A stretch of DNA of 64,000 nt from Kalaharituber pfeilii (GCA_015179045.1 WHUZ01000030.1:434001-498000); one strand, 5' to 3'. Shown: positions 22,802 through 34,938, numbered from the stretch's first letter. A program made the numbers and translations. The notes: generated by a model from the letters alone, not told the origin.

Positions 22802-22981
22802 TTACTAGTACGTGTGGACGTCTAAGGGAGCCAAGATCCTTGACCACGTGCGCAAACGTAAGCGAGTCGCTGACCAGCCCGTACGGATACTTCTATATAT
22901 ACCGACCGCACTACCGGGTGGTACCGGTAGTTCTACCTTTTGGTGCAACGGTTTGCAAACGGTCGGTTGCAATCCGTAACA
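22762..22981 (+). mobile_element. Solo LTR (220 bp) inside the NLR gene
   Basis: It starts TGTCACGGCTTGGCG and ends AATCCGTAACA. Exact 5-bp duplications CATAC (22757-22761 and 22982-22986) flank it. It contains a TATA-like CTATATATACC about 130 bp in. Its termini are like family L1 (TGTTACGG/CCGTAACA) but its internal sequence differs, so it is a second LTR family. Removing it and one CATAC restores the WD40 frame (…TFHSH T GSVHNVAF…). Confidence 0.85.
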
Positions 22982-22986
22982 CATAC

Positions 22987-23422
22987 GGGCTCAGTGCACA
23001 ATGTAGCGTTCTCTACTGACAGCCAGCTGCTTGCTTCCGGTAGCGACGATTACACTGTAAGGCTATGGACATTGAATACATTGCAAGAATTGGCCTGTAT
23101 CAATTGCTTTCATCATAGGATATCTTGTCTTTCATGGGCGAACGGCTCCAATACTCCGTACCTTGCAATAGGTAGCGATAATATAGTTTCTCTATGGCAG
23201 GTGCAACATATGGCGAGTTGCACGCTAGACGCTCACTCCTTGCTCATGACGTGTCAAAGGGCATTTCCCCAGAACAGACTCGTCCTCAACAACATAAACT
23301 TCCACGGTGTGACCGGCCTCGATTCGCTCAATTTGCGTCTGCTCAGACAACACGAAGCAGTTGGGGAGCCTGCGGTTGAACCGAGGGTAAGTGAAGCGCT
23401 TACAGATGATACCATGGAGTAG
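22987..23422 (+). pseudogene. Severed C-terminal end of the NLR (WD40 repeats 13-14)
   Basis: After the LTR the WD40 reading frame resumes: GSVHNVAFSTDSQLLASGSD...YTVRLWTL, then a diverged last blade (RISCLSWANGSNTPYLAIGS) and a ~70-residue tail ending TDDTME. It is in frame with the upstream array once the LTR and one target copy are disregarded, so it was the original C-terminus. It is unlikely to be translated alone. Confidence 0.8.
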
Positions 23423-23982
23423 CATTGTCAGTTGGATACTCAGGCACTGGCTGGGGTTTTTACCTCTTCTCATGGCTTACTGGACCCCTTATATAGCCTT
23501 CTCGAGCTTGCACGCGTAACAATCACGTGTTTACTATCTCGTCGCTGCTGCCATTCAGTGGCACTCAGTAGTAGTTGATGGCTAGTGCAACGCGCAGTGT
23601 TTTCAACTCGTTTTATTTGTTTCTATGTCTTTCCATCTCTTTCCAGCATGTTCTGATTCTGCGTTTTGTCTGGACGGCAGGTATTCCAGACGTCTCTGTT
23701 TCCTACTTCTGCACTTATGTTTTTTTTTTTTCTTTTTTTTTCTTTTTTTTTTTCTTGATCATGTAACCCCGCATACAGGCTACCAGCCTATGGCAGGGAC
23801 CCATATACCCGGGTCAGGTTAAAGCAACTAACTACATACTCTAAATACACACCTCGGGCACCCCCAGTACCCTCCGTCCCTGTTTATCCCAGATCAAGGC
23901 TGGCAAACCAACGCTTAACCGGGTCGCCCTTCACACCCTCCTGCATTCACCCTTTCTCCTCTAAGTCCTCCCAGGATTGCCA

Positions 23983-24247
23983 AGGCGGAGAATGGGAAGG
24001 AGTATGACGTTTTGGAGAATTTCTTCGCTGGGGTCAAGTTCTAGAAGGTAGGAGAATGCGGGGTCAAGTTCTAGAAGCTAGGAGAGCGGGGGCGACGGCG
24101 CGTGGGGGCCATGTACGTAGAGAGTTAGTTTAGCCTGTCTCCGGGCTATGAGGGCTTGCCCAGGGACCCTGCCATGGCCAAGTGCTACAAGCGGGGTTAT
24201 GTGATATAAAAACAAAAAAAAAAAAAAAAACAAAAAAACAAAAAAAA
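23983..24247 (+). mobile_element. LINE family B 3' end inserted in the older LINE
   Basis: A 265-bp insertion with an exact 14-bp duplication TCCCAGGATTGCCA (23969-23982 and 24248-24261). It begins with the last codons of ORF2 (KAENGKEYDVLENFFAGVKF then stop). Two copies of the AAGTTCTAGAAG-type UTR repeat follow, then the family-B terminal segment and an A-rich tail. Confidence 0.9.
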
Positions 24248-24772
24248 TCCCAGGATTGCCAGGTGGCTTGTACCCCCTCCTTATCCTTCCTCTGGGGTCG
24301 TTCTAGCTCAGTACACCTGAACACCACCTGCTCAGAACTCCACTCCTTTGCACATGTGCATTGTACCTCCTCACCACTAACTTTCCTCCTCCACATGGCT
24401 CCACCTATCCCAGTCCACACCCAGGTGTAGTTGGTTAGAGCCCTCCTGCACCACTTCACCATTTTACCATTTCCGAAACCAGCTCTTTCCCTCTCCTCCT
24501 TTCTCTTCCTGACTAGCTCTTGATGCGGACCGCCTTCGGTAGCCTATCCGTCATACCTCATGCAGTTGGCCCCCTCTTTCGCCTTCACATCTGCTCTCTT
24601 GTTGCCCTCTATTCCTACATGGGCCTTGACGCATGCAAGCTTCACTGCTCCAGCATCCCTCAACCTCCGCCGCCTTTCTGCTACCAGCTCTACCATGTGC
24701 GCCAGGTCTGCGGTCCTCGCCTTGCCAGTTTTTCCTGCTCTCTTGACCGTGCTGATGGCTGCCTGAGAGTCT

Positions 24773-24828
24773 TTTTTTTTTTTTTTGTCACGTGACCCCG
24801 CGCGCAGCTGCTCGCCATGGCAGGGCAA
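24773..24828 (-). mobile_element. Family-B retroposon stub (56 bp) in the RNase H region
   Basis: A minus-strand stub with poly(T), GTCACGTGACCCCGC and CTCGCCATGGCAGGGCAA, between exact copies of GCCTGAGAGTCT (24761-24772 and 24829-24840). It interrupts LADSQAAIS of the host LINE RNase H. Confidence 0.92.
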
Positions 24829-25387
24829 GCCTGAGAGTCTGCCAGCAGCAAAACCTTCATCCTGCCATCAACAGCTTCAAGTGCACCCCCTCATGCCTGA
24901 TATCTCACTGTCCCATACAGTGGCCTTTGTGCCTACCCACCGGGACCCTTCTGACTCACCTGCTACCACCTGCCTCCAGCACCAGCCACCCCCAACTCCT
25001 CCTGCCTCACTGCGACTGTCATCTGTGAATATGGCTACCAACTTGCCCTTGGCCTTCTTGATCGCCTTCTCCCACTTGCCTGAGGCATCCTCTTTGCCCA
25101 GCTTAAGGTCAATGATCTCAATTTCTGCCTCAAGTGGTTGTACATCTCGCCCCCAGGAAGCAAACCTCCTAAAAGCAAAGACACGGACCCATTGGTGGAA
25201 CTCATGGAATGGGCGGGACGATAGGTATCATTTTGTTATTCATTACTTTCATCATGGACGGAGACGGAGACGGAGAACCCTTTTCTATTTGGTTACTAGG
25301 ACGATTTCGAGCACGAGAGACAGAGACAAGTTCATCATTCTTTTCACTTAACTGTTCCTTTTCCTTACTAGTTCCATGTAATTTATC

Positions 25388-25426
25388 TCGCCATAGCCCT
25401 TAGGGCGGCACGCGAGTAATGATATA

Positions 25427-25470
<44 letters not shown>
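25388..25470 (+). mobile_element. Family-A retroposon stub
   Basis: CTCGCCATAGCCCTTAGGG...GCGAGTAATGATATATATATATT followed by an A tail of over 30 nt. The target duplication is not clear. Confidence 0.8.
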
Positions 25471-25471
<1 letters not shown>

Positions 25472-26100
25472 GCCCCCAGGACACTCTCTCCTCCTGATTA
25501 ACATCAAGTGTGCTAGCAACCTTACTTGCTACTAACTCGAAACCATCCTTTTTCTATATGGCATACCCAAGACTAAAGTCTCTCCAATCTCTCCCCTTCT
25601 CCTCTTCTCTGTCCGGGTCTGCAACCTTCTCTCCCCTGAAGCTTTCGGCCAATCTTGTAGGGTCCCTTATTGACCTCAAGGCATATCTTGCCTGGCTTTG
25701 GTCTAGGATTGCGGCCACGCTTTCGACCCTTGTGATTCCCTTAACCTTTGTTTTCGATGCTCGCTGAACTGCTCCTGTGCACTCTCGAAGGACCTGATAC
25801 TGGAGCTTCTCGAACTCCTCCCTCCACTGCTTCTGTCCCCCACCCAATTTCGGACCCCCACAGAGCCACCACCCTTACCATGCCTGTGTATGCCTTTCTC
25901 CATGAGAGCGGACTCATGTCCCATTGCGGGTTGCCCAACCAAGACAAGGCACCCAAGAGTTTCCTGGCTTTCTCGATCCGGCTTTTCCAGTGGTGGTCGA
26001 AGTCAAGAATGCTTCTGCACTCATGTGAATGCCACGTTACAAGCATGCGACTTACATTTTCTATTCTATCCTTGGCTATATCTACATTTATTTTATCGAA

Positions 26101-28630
26101 TTCCCTCTGTATATGGGTTTATTGATTTGAATCGAACATGTTAACACCTTATCCACTCCTCAACAATAAGCCGTTGTGATACATAGTCCGTTGTAGTAGT
26201 ACGTTCAGCGCCCTCAGCGCCCAATTTGCTTCACTACTCCGTTGGCATCATATCTGTCATCTTCGTGATTGACATTTGTGCCGTGACCCATCTGCCAGTT
26301 TCCCGCCACTAGCTAATTCTTTGGACCAAATCGTACAAAGCATGTTGTAAAACAGAGGGATAACACAGGAAATGACAAGATTCAATTCCTTAATAATCTA
26401 TCTCATATATAACGAGGCTTCCAGAGCCATACATATGTACAAATACGTAACACGAAAAGGCTCTTTTCTCCATAGGAATTATCATACCTCTCAACTGCAA
26501 AGGTCTTTCTTACGCAGCTAAACTTTCCTGGTCTAACTACCAAGATCTCAGAAAGTCTGCCCGAAGGTATAGGGGTGAAGCGAAAACGAGAGGAGAGGGA
26601 GGGGCAGGGCATTGGGTCTCAATCTATGAGGATATATACAACAAAGGTGCGCATGTAACACTCCAAATTATTTATTATATGTAATACATGAGCCTGTACG
26701 ACGTATATATATGCAGTGCTTAATGAGGTTTATCTCCCAAGTAAGCGTCTGCCTACTTTCAGTATGTTACAATACATATCATTCTGCATATACCGGTAGT
26801 CCATGTCTATACCTGTAGATTCCTGTCCTTTTTTTTTTTTTTCCCCTCGATTTCATACTCTGTTGAACACTAGATGCTCGGTTAGCCCGCTTGTTCTCGC
26901 AGGCGAGCTGCTCCACATGTAATTAACCACCTCCGTATGAATGCGATGGTAATCTGCTGGCTTCTTGAAGGATTGCAACTGATAAATGGTGCTACTGTAT
27001 CCTTTTTTTCACCGGGAGAATTTCGACTTGTATCACCCTTGAGGTGGTGGTATGGTAGTCCAAGGTGGTTCGGGGTGGTCCTTAGTTTGCCCAGTCACTA
27101 CTGCCACCTGAGCACACTTCCAGCCATGTAGTTCATTCCCTTATTCCTCTATACAACGCGAAAATCACATAGCAAGGAACCAACATATACCAACACGAAA
27201 ATAAAATGCCGTCCTCCACTACACGGCTTCTTGTCTCCCGACTCCCCCAATACCCAATGGAAATTGCTAGCGGAGTCTGCATGACGACATTTGCTAGCTC
27301 CGGTTCGCTCCGGATGGTATACGTTGCTGCCTATACTCGGTCCCACTTCTTCTTTCCCAAGCCCCCCTCACGTTTGCGGGGCGGTTCGCTTTGTCCTGGT
27401 GTAAGACATTTTGGCGGGTGAAGAGATGAAACCTCTTCCACAATGTTGCACAGAAAAAGCTCGCAAAATAAGACATCCTCGCCCTGCCAATGCCCGTAAA
27501 GTACCACACAACTATATGCATCCTCCAGTTCCTGAAGAGCTTTCCGATTGCCGAAGCATTCCCTTTTCCACTGTGACTAGTGGAGAGCTATATGTACTTG
27601 CAATGGATATGATAGTCCCCATTCCCGATATTTCCTTCTCCCGTTTTCATTTTTAGTAAATTTGGATGGACAAGGCGCAGCATACTTTGGGTGATTCGGA
27701 GTCCACGGGTTATTAAACTTAAAAGCAGTGCCAGGCCATCCTTCCGCTCGAAACACTCCCGGAGTTGAATTTCTCCACAGGTAAATCGAGACTTGCACTG
27801 TCAACCAAGGAGCTGCCAAAACCATCTGGAAAAGGTATTCCACAATGCCGATGAGCACCATTCGATTGCCCCGTATGTACACACAACTTCGTACTCGCAT
27901 CCGCAGTCTGCATTCTACAAGACAGCTGCCAATTGCATCGGCGCTTTGGGTAATATTACATGCCAACCAGGACGGAATCACGTGGGAAATTAATTTTCCG
28001 AAAAGATATTGATTGAATGAACCATTGTGCAGAGTGTTTAAATGTCGGCGAGCAGAGCACTAGATTTGGAAAAAAGTCCTTCCAATTCTATATACCCCGA
28101 CCGAAGAGCGTAGTTAGTATTAAGGAAAGAGTGACCGGAAGTGTTGCAGAGTGGCAAGCAATGTTTGAAAGGATCCAAGATTCAAGTCCAAAGTTTATTT
28201 TCGAAAAAAATGTTGTGCTAAATTGTTAATCCATCTAAGACGGCAACTGTAAATGTAGCGCAATCCTACTTCATAAATATCAGTGGCCTGTCAATCTCCG
28301 TGTACGCACCAACGGCTGCGCAGAAACGGAGGGGGGCTTAGGTGCTTGAGTAATCGGAGGGCGAGAGAGCATTGTAAATTCTTGTATCTTGTCGGGAGTG
28401 ATGCCCTATTCTGGGTTTGAATATTCACAACCTAGGGTCCAGGCTTGCGGGGAAATCAAACCTCTCTGTTCGAAATGGTCCAGTTTGTTGAACTAAGCCT
28501 ATGACCACAGCGGCATCTTTCAAGTATTTTTAACGTATGTGTCTAATTGTTCTACAATCCTGGCATTATGGGAGACCTTCCAGAACACAAGTGGAGGTGA
28601 GAGGTTGGGGGAAAGGCTGCCATGTCCTGT
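26101..28630. other. Gene-free stretch
   Basis: The largest open frame (27577-27981, minus, 134 codons) has no recognised domain and no start context or introns that convince me. No RNA gene or transposon terminus recognised. Confidence 0.4.
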
Positions 28631-28639
28631 TGTGCGAAT

Positions 28640-28735
28640 ATCCCCAGTTTCCATATCCCCACTTTACCGCTTTCCATATCCCCAGTTTTCGTATCCCTAG
28701 TTTCCGTATCTCCAGTTTTCATCTCCCCGTACACA
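28640..28735. repeat. Short pyrimidine-rich tandem repeat
   Basis: About six imperfect 16-17-bp units of the type TTTCCATATCCCCAG / TTTTCGTATCCCTAG. Confidence 0.7.
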
Positions 28736-28740
28736 TAATT

Positions 28741-29755
28741 TGAACTGGGAGCGACAAATCCAATTCTCCGGCTGCATCCTCCACTCAAGAGAACAGTTCG
28801 GATTCTTTTCGCGGACTATTGCAGCAGCCATCTTCCAACCTCAGGATGTCAGAGGAAAAAGTGACAATGCTCAGCGGCGGCAAGCATGATAAGCTACGAA
28901 ACATGAGTGTTCTGGGCCTTAATGGGCCTTCACTGGGTAACAGTAACCCTTTCGCTTCCTATGCAATTTCCCTGTGTCAATTGCGGTGGAGATCTGACTG
29001 CGGGTGAATCAAGCACTTGATGGCAATTTCGTTTTACTCTCAAACTTTGAAGCAGTTACGGGATACTTTCAGCATCGCTTGGACTACATGCGCTGGATAT
29101 TTCGGGATTCTTGGGTTTCCTGAAATGAAGGCTATTGTCGAAGATTATTGCCAATGTTTCCGAAAGAGAAAGCAGGAGGAAGCAGTTTAGAGCTGGGGTC
29201 GAGATAGGGGATCCTCTTGCAGCATCACCCCACAAATATCGTTGTGCCGGGCCATTCGTAACAACGTTCCAGTGGCCACTGGCCTGGACTACTGAACGGA
29301 ACGCTGGTTCATGATCACACACTAGTACAATGCATTGACCTTTTTGTTCTGCGCACAGAACTACAACAGAATGTTGGTATGTTGGTGGCTAGAAGGTTCG
29401 AAATTGTAATTGTCTAAATCATTTGTTTATTTTTTGTTTATTTACTCAAGTATTTAAACTTGATATTTTTCCATGCTGTCGGTACTTTGAATGTATTCTA
29501 CATATATCAGATTCTGTTCCATACACTTCTCTAGTATACAACACCAAGCCTATCTTATTTACCTAAACTGGTAATTACTTTTCAGCCTCATTCCTTAACA
29601 ATCTTTACCTATGGAGCCTTTTACACCCAAAATCCGCCATCAATTCGAGCTATATATTCAATCTCGGGACCACACAAACAGATATCGAATGGAACCTCAG
29701 AAGACAAAGGATCAGACCATACTAGATGTGTTAATAATGCTTTAGCAAGAGGTTC
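28741..29755. other. Gene-free stretch
   Basis: Short frames only (28819-29007 plus; 29056-29322 minus), neither with a recognisable domain. Confidence 0.4.
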
Positions 29756-29759
29756 AGAA

Positions 29760-30060
29760 GGGGGCCTTTGATGTAGCTGTATTTTCCTGTCGCCGGAGGG
29801 GTCCTTTATGAAGCTGTTTTTTTTTTCGCTGGAGGGGTCTATGAAGCTGTTTTTCCTGTCGCCGAAAGGGGTCATTCATGAAGCTGTATTTTTTTTGGTC
29901 CTGTCGCCGGGGGGTCCTTGATGAAGCTGATTTTTCCTGTCGCTGGAGGGGTCCTTGATAAAGCTGTTTTTTCCTGTCGCCGGGGGTCCTTGATGAAGCT
30001 TTTTTTCCTGTCGCTGGAGGGGTCCTTGCTGCTGCTGCTGCTTTTTTTTTTTTTCGCTGG
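29760..30060. repeat. Minisatellite, ~37-bp unit, about eight copies
   Basis: Units of the form GGGGTCCTTGATGAAGCTG - poly(T) - CCTGTCGCCGGA. The minus strand is open through most of it as SFIKDPSSDRKN-type repeats in two frames. Poly(T) length varies between units. The array abuts a pogo-like MITE end at 30061. Confidence 0.85.
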
Positions 30061-30172
30061 TCTCTTCACTATAGCTAGGGTGTTTTAGCTGCATACACAA
30101 ATGATCTCGCTTATTCCTTCACTATAGCCAGGATTTCACTATCAAGAGGTTTATTATAGCCAGGGTCACCTG
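30058..30172. mobile_element. pogo-like MITE, left end replaced by minisatellite
   Basis: CTTCACTATAGCTAGGG...CCTTCACTATAGCCAGG...TTATAGCCAGGGTCACCTG then TA. The body (GCTGCATACACAAATGATCTC) is the reverse complement of the copy at 37271-37345, so both belong to one family. Only the right terminus is complete. Confidence 0.7.
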
Positions 30173-30173
30173 T

Positions 30174-31280
30174 ATATTCAGTGCGCACATGAGATGTTGA
30201 TCGCAAATGGAATCGGGATGCCGAAAGTGATATGCATAAATTACATGCCGACCACTTGCGTCGGGGCGCTAGTCAAGGGCTGAAATTGCATCATGGACGC
30301 CCAAACGCACTATGATGCAATTATTATTGATCCCTATTACTCGTAGTGTCAGGATGCGACAGGGTGTATGATCTAGCGTCACGGCGCTGGGGTGCACAGG
30401 GTGCAATACGAAAGGCGGGTTGCGTTTGGACGCAACCTTTTTTTTGCTGATGTCCAGTACACATAGTTGCATAGGGATTGGTATTAGCAATCAATTGATC
30501 AATAATATCCAAGGTGAAGTATGAATACAAGATGTAAAGTAGTAAATCAGGAACTGAGTTTACTGAAGGGGGTGCATACTGCGAAGGTGCAAAATATGGT
30601 AAACTTGAAGAATTATTTCTTCGTACTCTTGCTGTTAGTAGCATTGCTATGTAGCAACTTTTGGCACTTCTTGCAGGTTAGTTGTTGGCATCCAGGTAGG
30701 TCCAAAACACCGGAGGATTTCCATCGCAAGTATTTTACCCATGTTAATAACTCATCACAGCGAAATATATCAATAACCAATATTAAATTGACCATTTCTA
30801 GCTACAGGTGGCATTAAAATTAGAGTCTTAGATCAACTTGATACAATGCGAACACAGAAGTCTTCGGGACTATGCAGTATAAGGGAAAGCAAGATGTGCA
30901 TCCGAGCATACCCTCCTTGTACCTCTTTTTTCAGTACTGTTCGAAAAATCACTAAAAATCAACTAAGTAATAAAGAATTGCAAAAAAAATAATAGACCAC
31001 ATGAATGGGCATCACAGAATCTTATTCCTTTCTCAGAATTCAAAAATAGTACTTCTGGTTGAGTGGTTGTGTTTTCTCAAGGGGTGTCCTCCTGCATACA
31101 TGGTCGTGACTCCAACGCTTGGTAAAAGCGCTTTTCCTTATACTGCATAATCCCAAAGACTTTTGCCTACGCACTGTAGTTAGCCTGTACTCACACAATG
31201 CTTGGTGGATAGCTGTTAAATGAAGAATAAAGTACTAAGAAGATAGCTGTAAAATGAAGGATAGAATACTAACGAGATAG
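30174..31280. other. Gene-free stretch
   Basis: Short overlapping frames at 30.27-30.82 kb only. Tandem-like similarity occurs near 31.2 kb (AGATAGCTGTAAAATGAAGGAT and neighbours). Confidence 0.4.
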
Positions 31281-31285
31281 CTGTA

Positions 31286-32000
31286 CTCGTACCAGCATAA
31301 AGCGATGCAAATTCCAAAGCTGTGCACAAGGTCTATGCAAAGGTTTGTGCAAGGGTGTAACAGCTACAGGTGAATATGCGTGAGAAAAAAGTCAGCTAAA
31401 AGAATCATGTAGTTGAGCTAGGAAATATCTAAAGATATCAAGGGTATTAAAGTTGCTCCACAAGATGGTGAACTCAATGGCTTGCGTTACAATGTAGGCG
31501 CATGAGAATGTCTGTGGCACATGAGACTGACGATTCCCAATGTAAGATAGACCGATAGTATCCACTACTGCCTTTCGATGGACCGGAGCGGTGAGAACTG
31601 GCGGAACGCACGTACAACCAAATGCGAGTGCGAGTGCGTGGGTGCGAAAAGAAGAGAAGAGAAGGTTGTTTTTTTGTACGTGCTACATTACAGGAAGTCT
31701 TATAAATATGATATCGCCTCACGTGCTGCCCTTATCTCCACGTGCCTTCATGCCAAGCTTACTTTCGTTGTCGTCACTACACGGCATCTACTCAGATATT
31801 ACTACGTAGAATATACTCTCCTACTCTACTGGTTATTACATCAAACACGAAGTATTCTGAAATCCGAATACAGTAACATTGCCAGCAACTCACCTCACCT
31901 TCTGAGAGCACTCACCCACACCTGCCATACCCCTGCACAGGCCTTTGCACAGACCTTGCGCACAGCTTCGGAAGTTGCATCACTTTATGCTGGTAACGAG
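31286..32000. mobile_element. Non-autonomous TIR element (715 bp), TA duplication
   Basis: It begins CTCGTACCAGCATAAAGCGA and ends with the inverse of CTCGTTACCAGCATAAAGTGA, flanked by TA. The inverted similarity extends about 80-100 bp, including GCTGTGCACAAGGTCTATGC and its counterpart. The plus-strand frame at 31578-32018 runs through the right arm and lacks transposase motifs. It shares outer ends with the 140-bp hairpin at 36661-36800. Confidence 0.7.
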
Positions 32001-32056
32001 TACAGTGAGCATTCGTGAAGAGAAATTAAAAGAGAAATCAAAAGAGAAATTAATTA

Positions 32057-32260
32057 CAGTCAGACCTTGCTATAACGAATCCCGCTATAGCGAAACCTTG
32101 CTATTACAAACGCATTGCCCTCGGCAATTTCTCTCTCCACCTATTCTGCCTTCGCTATAACGAAGTCCCACCAAATAACGAAACGAAAAAAAATTTAGGA
32201 GAAGTTAACAATACTGTCTACATACAAATTGTTCTTGCTATAACGAACCGTGGCAAATGA
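32057..32260. mobile_element. pogo-type element fragment
   Basis: TA then CAGTCAGACCTTGCTATAAC, the classical pogo-family terminus, with internal repeats (CGCTATAGCGAAACC, CTTCGCTATAACGAAG, TTGCTATAACGAACC). Another CTTGCTATAACGAAGC lies at 32800, which may be the remains of the other end, but it is not terminal. No transposase. Confidence 0.5.
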
Positions 32261-32309
32261 AATCTATAGAAACCTCCCTGGCGTTCCAGCTACTATCATA
32301 TCCTTGCCT

Positions 32310-32370
32310 GCTCCCTGCCATGGCGAACAGCTGCAAGCGGGGTCACGTGATAAAAAAAAAAAAAAAAAAA
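32310..32370 (+). mobile_element. Family-B retroposon stub (61 bp)
   Basis: GCTCCCTGCCATGGCGAAC...GGGGTCACGTGAT plus poly(A), between exact copies of ATCCTTGCCT (32300-32309 and 32371-32380). Confidence 0.92.
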
Positions 32371-32848
32371 ATCCTTGCCTACGACGAATAGCAAAGTTTA
32401 TATGTTTATAAGAATTTGATACTTTAAGACAATGATATACCCTTTCATTCACAAAATGCCTATGAAACTCATTCAAGATCTCTTTTAGATGTTTTGGCTC
32501 TAATCTTTCTTGCATATCTGATGCTTCTCAAATTTACTTAATGCTCGCTGCTTGTTAGTAGTTGTTGACATCTTGACTGCTCTAATTACTGAGTGCTAGT
32601 CGGGACCGAAGGCAGTCCGTTACAGATTTCTATTAGTTTAAGATTCACTTATGCTTTATTTTATAGTCTCGAATATTTCTTAATTTGGGTATTTCCTATG
32701 CTAGTATGTCAATACGAAATGTGCTGTTGAGGAGTCCGAACTTAGCTGCCAAGGTTGCATGACTAATTTGTTACAATTTTCTATATGATAACGAAAACCT
32801 TGCTATAACGAAGCATGCATACCCTTAGACTCACCCGATACAAAAATA

Positions 32849-32997
32849 CTCGCTAGTTCGAAAAGTATTCGAAGGCTGCATAAATCGTATGCGCTATTCG
32901 CTCTTTGGAATAGGGCAAATTCATCCACTTCGCACTATTCCAAAAGGCGAATAGCGCATACGTTTATGCAGCGTTCTAATATTTTCGAACCAGCGAG
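32849..32997. mobile_element. Hairpin MITE (149 bp), TA duplication
   Basis: CTCGCTAGTTCGAAAAG... pairs with ...TTTTCGAACCAGCGAG. Inversion continues through GCATAAA-CGTATGCGCTATTCGC and its complement, so almost the whole element folds back on itself. TA flanks on both sides. Confidence 0.85.
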
Positions 32998-33000
32998 TAT

Positions 33001-34938
33001 GCTAGTTTATGCTGAAAACTGCATAATGCATAAATATTCATTTATCCCATGTCCAAATACTTATTTTTCTGTCTAGTACAGTACTGTAGTTAACCAACAA
33101 AGGTAGACTGACACACTAGTGAGGCCAAAACTGTCTGCCACAACCAAGGTCTTACATTCGTGCTCTATGAAAATTTAACCCTTAAATCGTCTTAGAGACC
33201 AGTGAACTGCAGACTACGATTGATGTGATCTATGCACCATTGTAGTCTCGTCGGCGTGTCCGAGCCTTGGCGTGTCTTTAGTTCTGCCGACTCCGTGACA
33301 CTAGACAGGGGTGCTTTATGCTTGCTTGACAAGGCTGCAGTACGAAATTTTTCCAGAAAGTGATTGGTTCTTTTTGATAACGGATTTGTAGATACAGTAT
33401 GTTTCACAAGATTTCTGCGTCGGTTCCTCAGATTATGTTTCTGTCAAAGGGTGCAATTGAACAACTGATGCGTTGTTGCATTTGGGAGTTGGACGGCTGT
33501 GTCTCCCCGTGGCTATGGATCATGAAAAGTTCTACAAGTGGAATCATTCCTTTTACGCAATAGACAGAGGGGGGAGTCACTTGAGATATAAGATGTAGTA
33601 GTTATGTTTAACAGAATAAGCAAGTACTAGTCATAATGAGTACCATTATATTAAGTCTAGCCTTTCCACTGACAACTTCCTCAGGCTTCGCTGCATCTTT
33701 GACGTCGAAATCAAGTGGTCCTTTTGATCGCCGATATTAATAGCACACCCAAACCCTCATTACAAGAAGGATGCTCAAATACTGTATGTTCTGCTCCCGT
33801 TGACTCCGATCACCTTCGGGGAGCTGTCCGAACGAATGAGAATCAAATTTTGTCTAATCGTTCGACATCTACAGTAGGTGCACCTGGGAAACCAATATTT
33901 TACTCTCCTTGTACACCAGTATAAGTAATGGAGCAGCGGGAGAACGTTCCGCATGCATTCGTCACCAGCATAAAGTGGTACTGGTCGGTGCCAGGTTATT
34001 GGCCGTGCTGAAGTCTGTGTAAAGCCCAAGTTGAACGTATTGCTACTAGTAGTCTCATCATATGCGACAAAGACTGAAACTAGTGAGCCTTAAAATTAAA
34101 ACCAGCTGTTGACTTCACCTTCCACAGCCCGTTCGAGTACCTCCCGAATTCAAGTTACTCCAGGTGAGAAAAAATTCTAGGCTTTACCGTGACTCACTTT
34201 GCATTTCATCTCGATCCTCGATGATATGCAATAAGGTGGGGCGGCCTTGTGAGCAGGAGCGGCCTTGTGAGCAGGAGCGGCCTTGTGAGCAGGAGCGGCC
34301 TTGTGAGCAGTACGAGCTTTTTGCTCGCCTAAGGTGCACGCCGAATTTCTAGTGAATATGAATTGTTAAATATGTATTGAAAGCATGAATTTCGGAAACC
34401 GAAAAAGAACCATTGAGAACTTGAAGAGAAATAAAATGCAAATTTTATGCAAAGGGAAACAAATATGAAGTGTAACAATAATAATAGAAAAAAAGAACCT
34501 TGAATCCTTGACATCTTGAGTGAACTTCAACAAAGGAAATCTTCCATAGTCACTACTAAGTCCTTGCAATCGACCATCTAGCCCTAAGTTCACATCATTC
34601 GGAAAAATCAAAATCGCGAAAAAAGTTTCCCTAAAGTGATATCCTTACCAAAACTTTGCATCGAAACAATATCCTTCCCAAATACAAATAGCAGCACAAA
34701 TGTCAATCTGCCACAATGCTGTCCTTATATCAACTAACAGAACGAGCCCACAAATTCGTTCAAGGTCATTTTCAGTGACTTATGCTTCAACAACATGAAA
34801 AATTTAAAATGATATCGGTCTGGTCTATTGTGTTTCCAAAAGAAAGAAAAATGAAGTGAATACAAATGCAGAGTTGTTAAGAGATCAAGCCCACGGACGA
34901 CGCCCTATATTATTGTAGTTGATTAAGTGAACCTTCCT
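33001..34938. other. No supported gene; possible relic exons
   Basis: Fragments look weakly coding (plus 33715-33924; plus CTGTTGACTTCACCTTCCAC... with a GTGAG donor at about 34162; minus 33192-33407) but cannot be joined into a gene and match no family that I recognise. Confidence 0.3.
34238..34311. repeat. 18-bp tandem repeat, four copies
   Basis: GGAGCGGCCTTGTGAGCA repeated four times, the first unit differing by GGGGC. Confidence 0.95.

Larger units (their letters stand above)
23719..26100 (-). mobile_element. Decayed LINE (ORF2 3' half), with later insertions
   Basis: Read leftward from about 26.1 kb: RT thumb (KSRIEKARKLLGALSWLGN, WRKAYTGMVRVVALWGSEIGW; 26046-25750); connecting region (EKLQYQVLRECTGAVQRASK); RNase H with FTDDSRSE, LADSQAAISTV and VKAHVGIEGNKRAD, the D-E-D-D carboxylates recognisable (25100-24560); then a C-terminal knuckle region with VQCTCAKEWSSEQVVFRC (24460-24250). 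The 3' end near 23770 is a diverged family-B terminus with a T-rich tail on the plus strand. Stops, frameshifts and three insertions (23983-24247, 24773-24828, and a family-A stub at ~25390) break it. The 5' half is absent. Confidence 0.8.

Noticed and set aside
22762..22981. MITE rather than solo LTR
   Set aside because: The 8-bp inverted ends could suggest a MITE (for example Ginger-like, TGT...ACA). But TG...CA ends, 5-bp duplication, ~220 bp size and a TATA-like box fit an LTR better. Kept as LTR with the alternative noted.
27577..27981. 134-codon minus-strand open frame
   Set aside because: No recognisable domain, promoter or intron, and composition not convincingly coding. Treated as chance.
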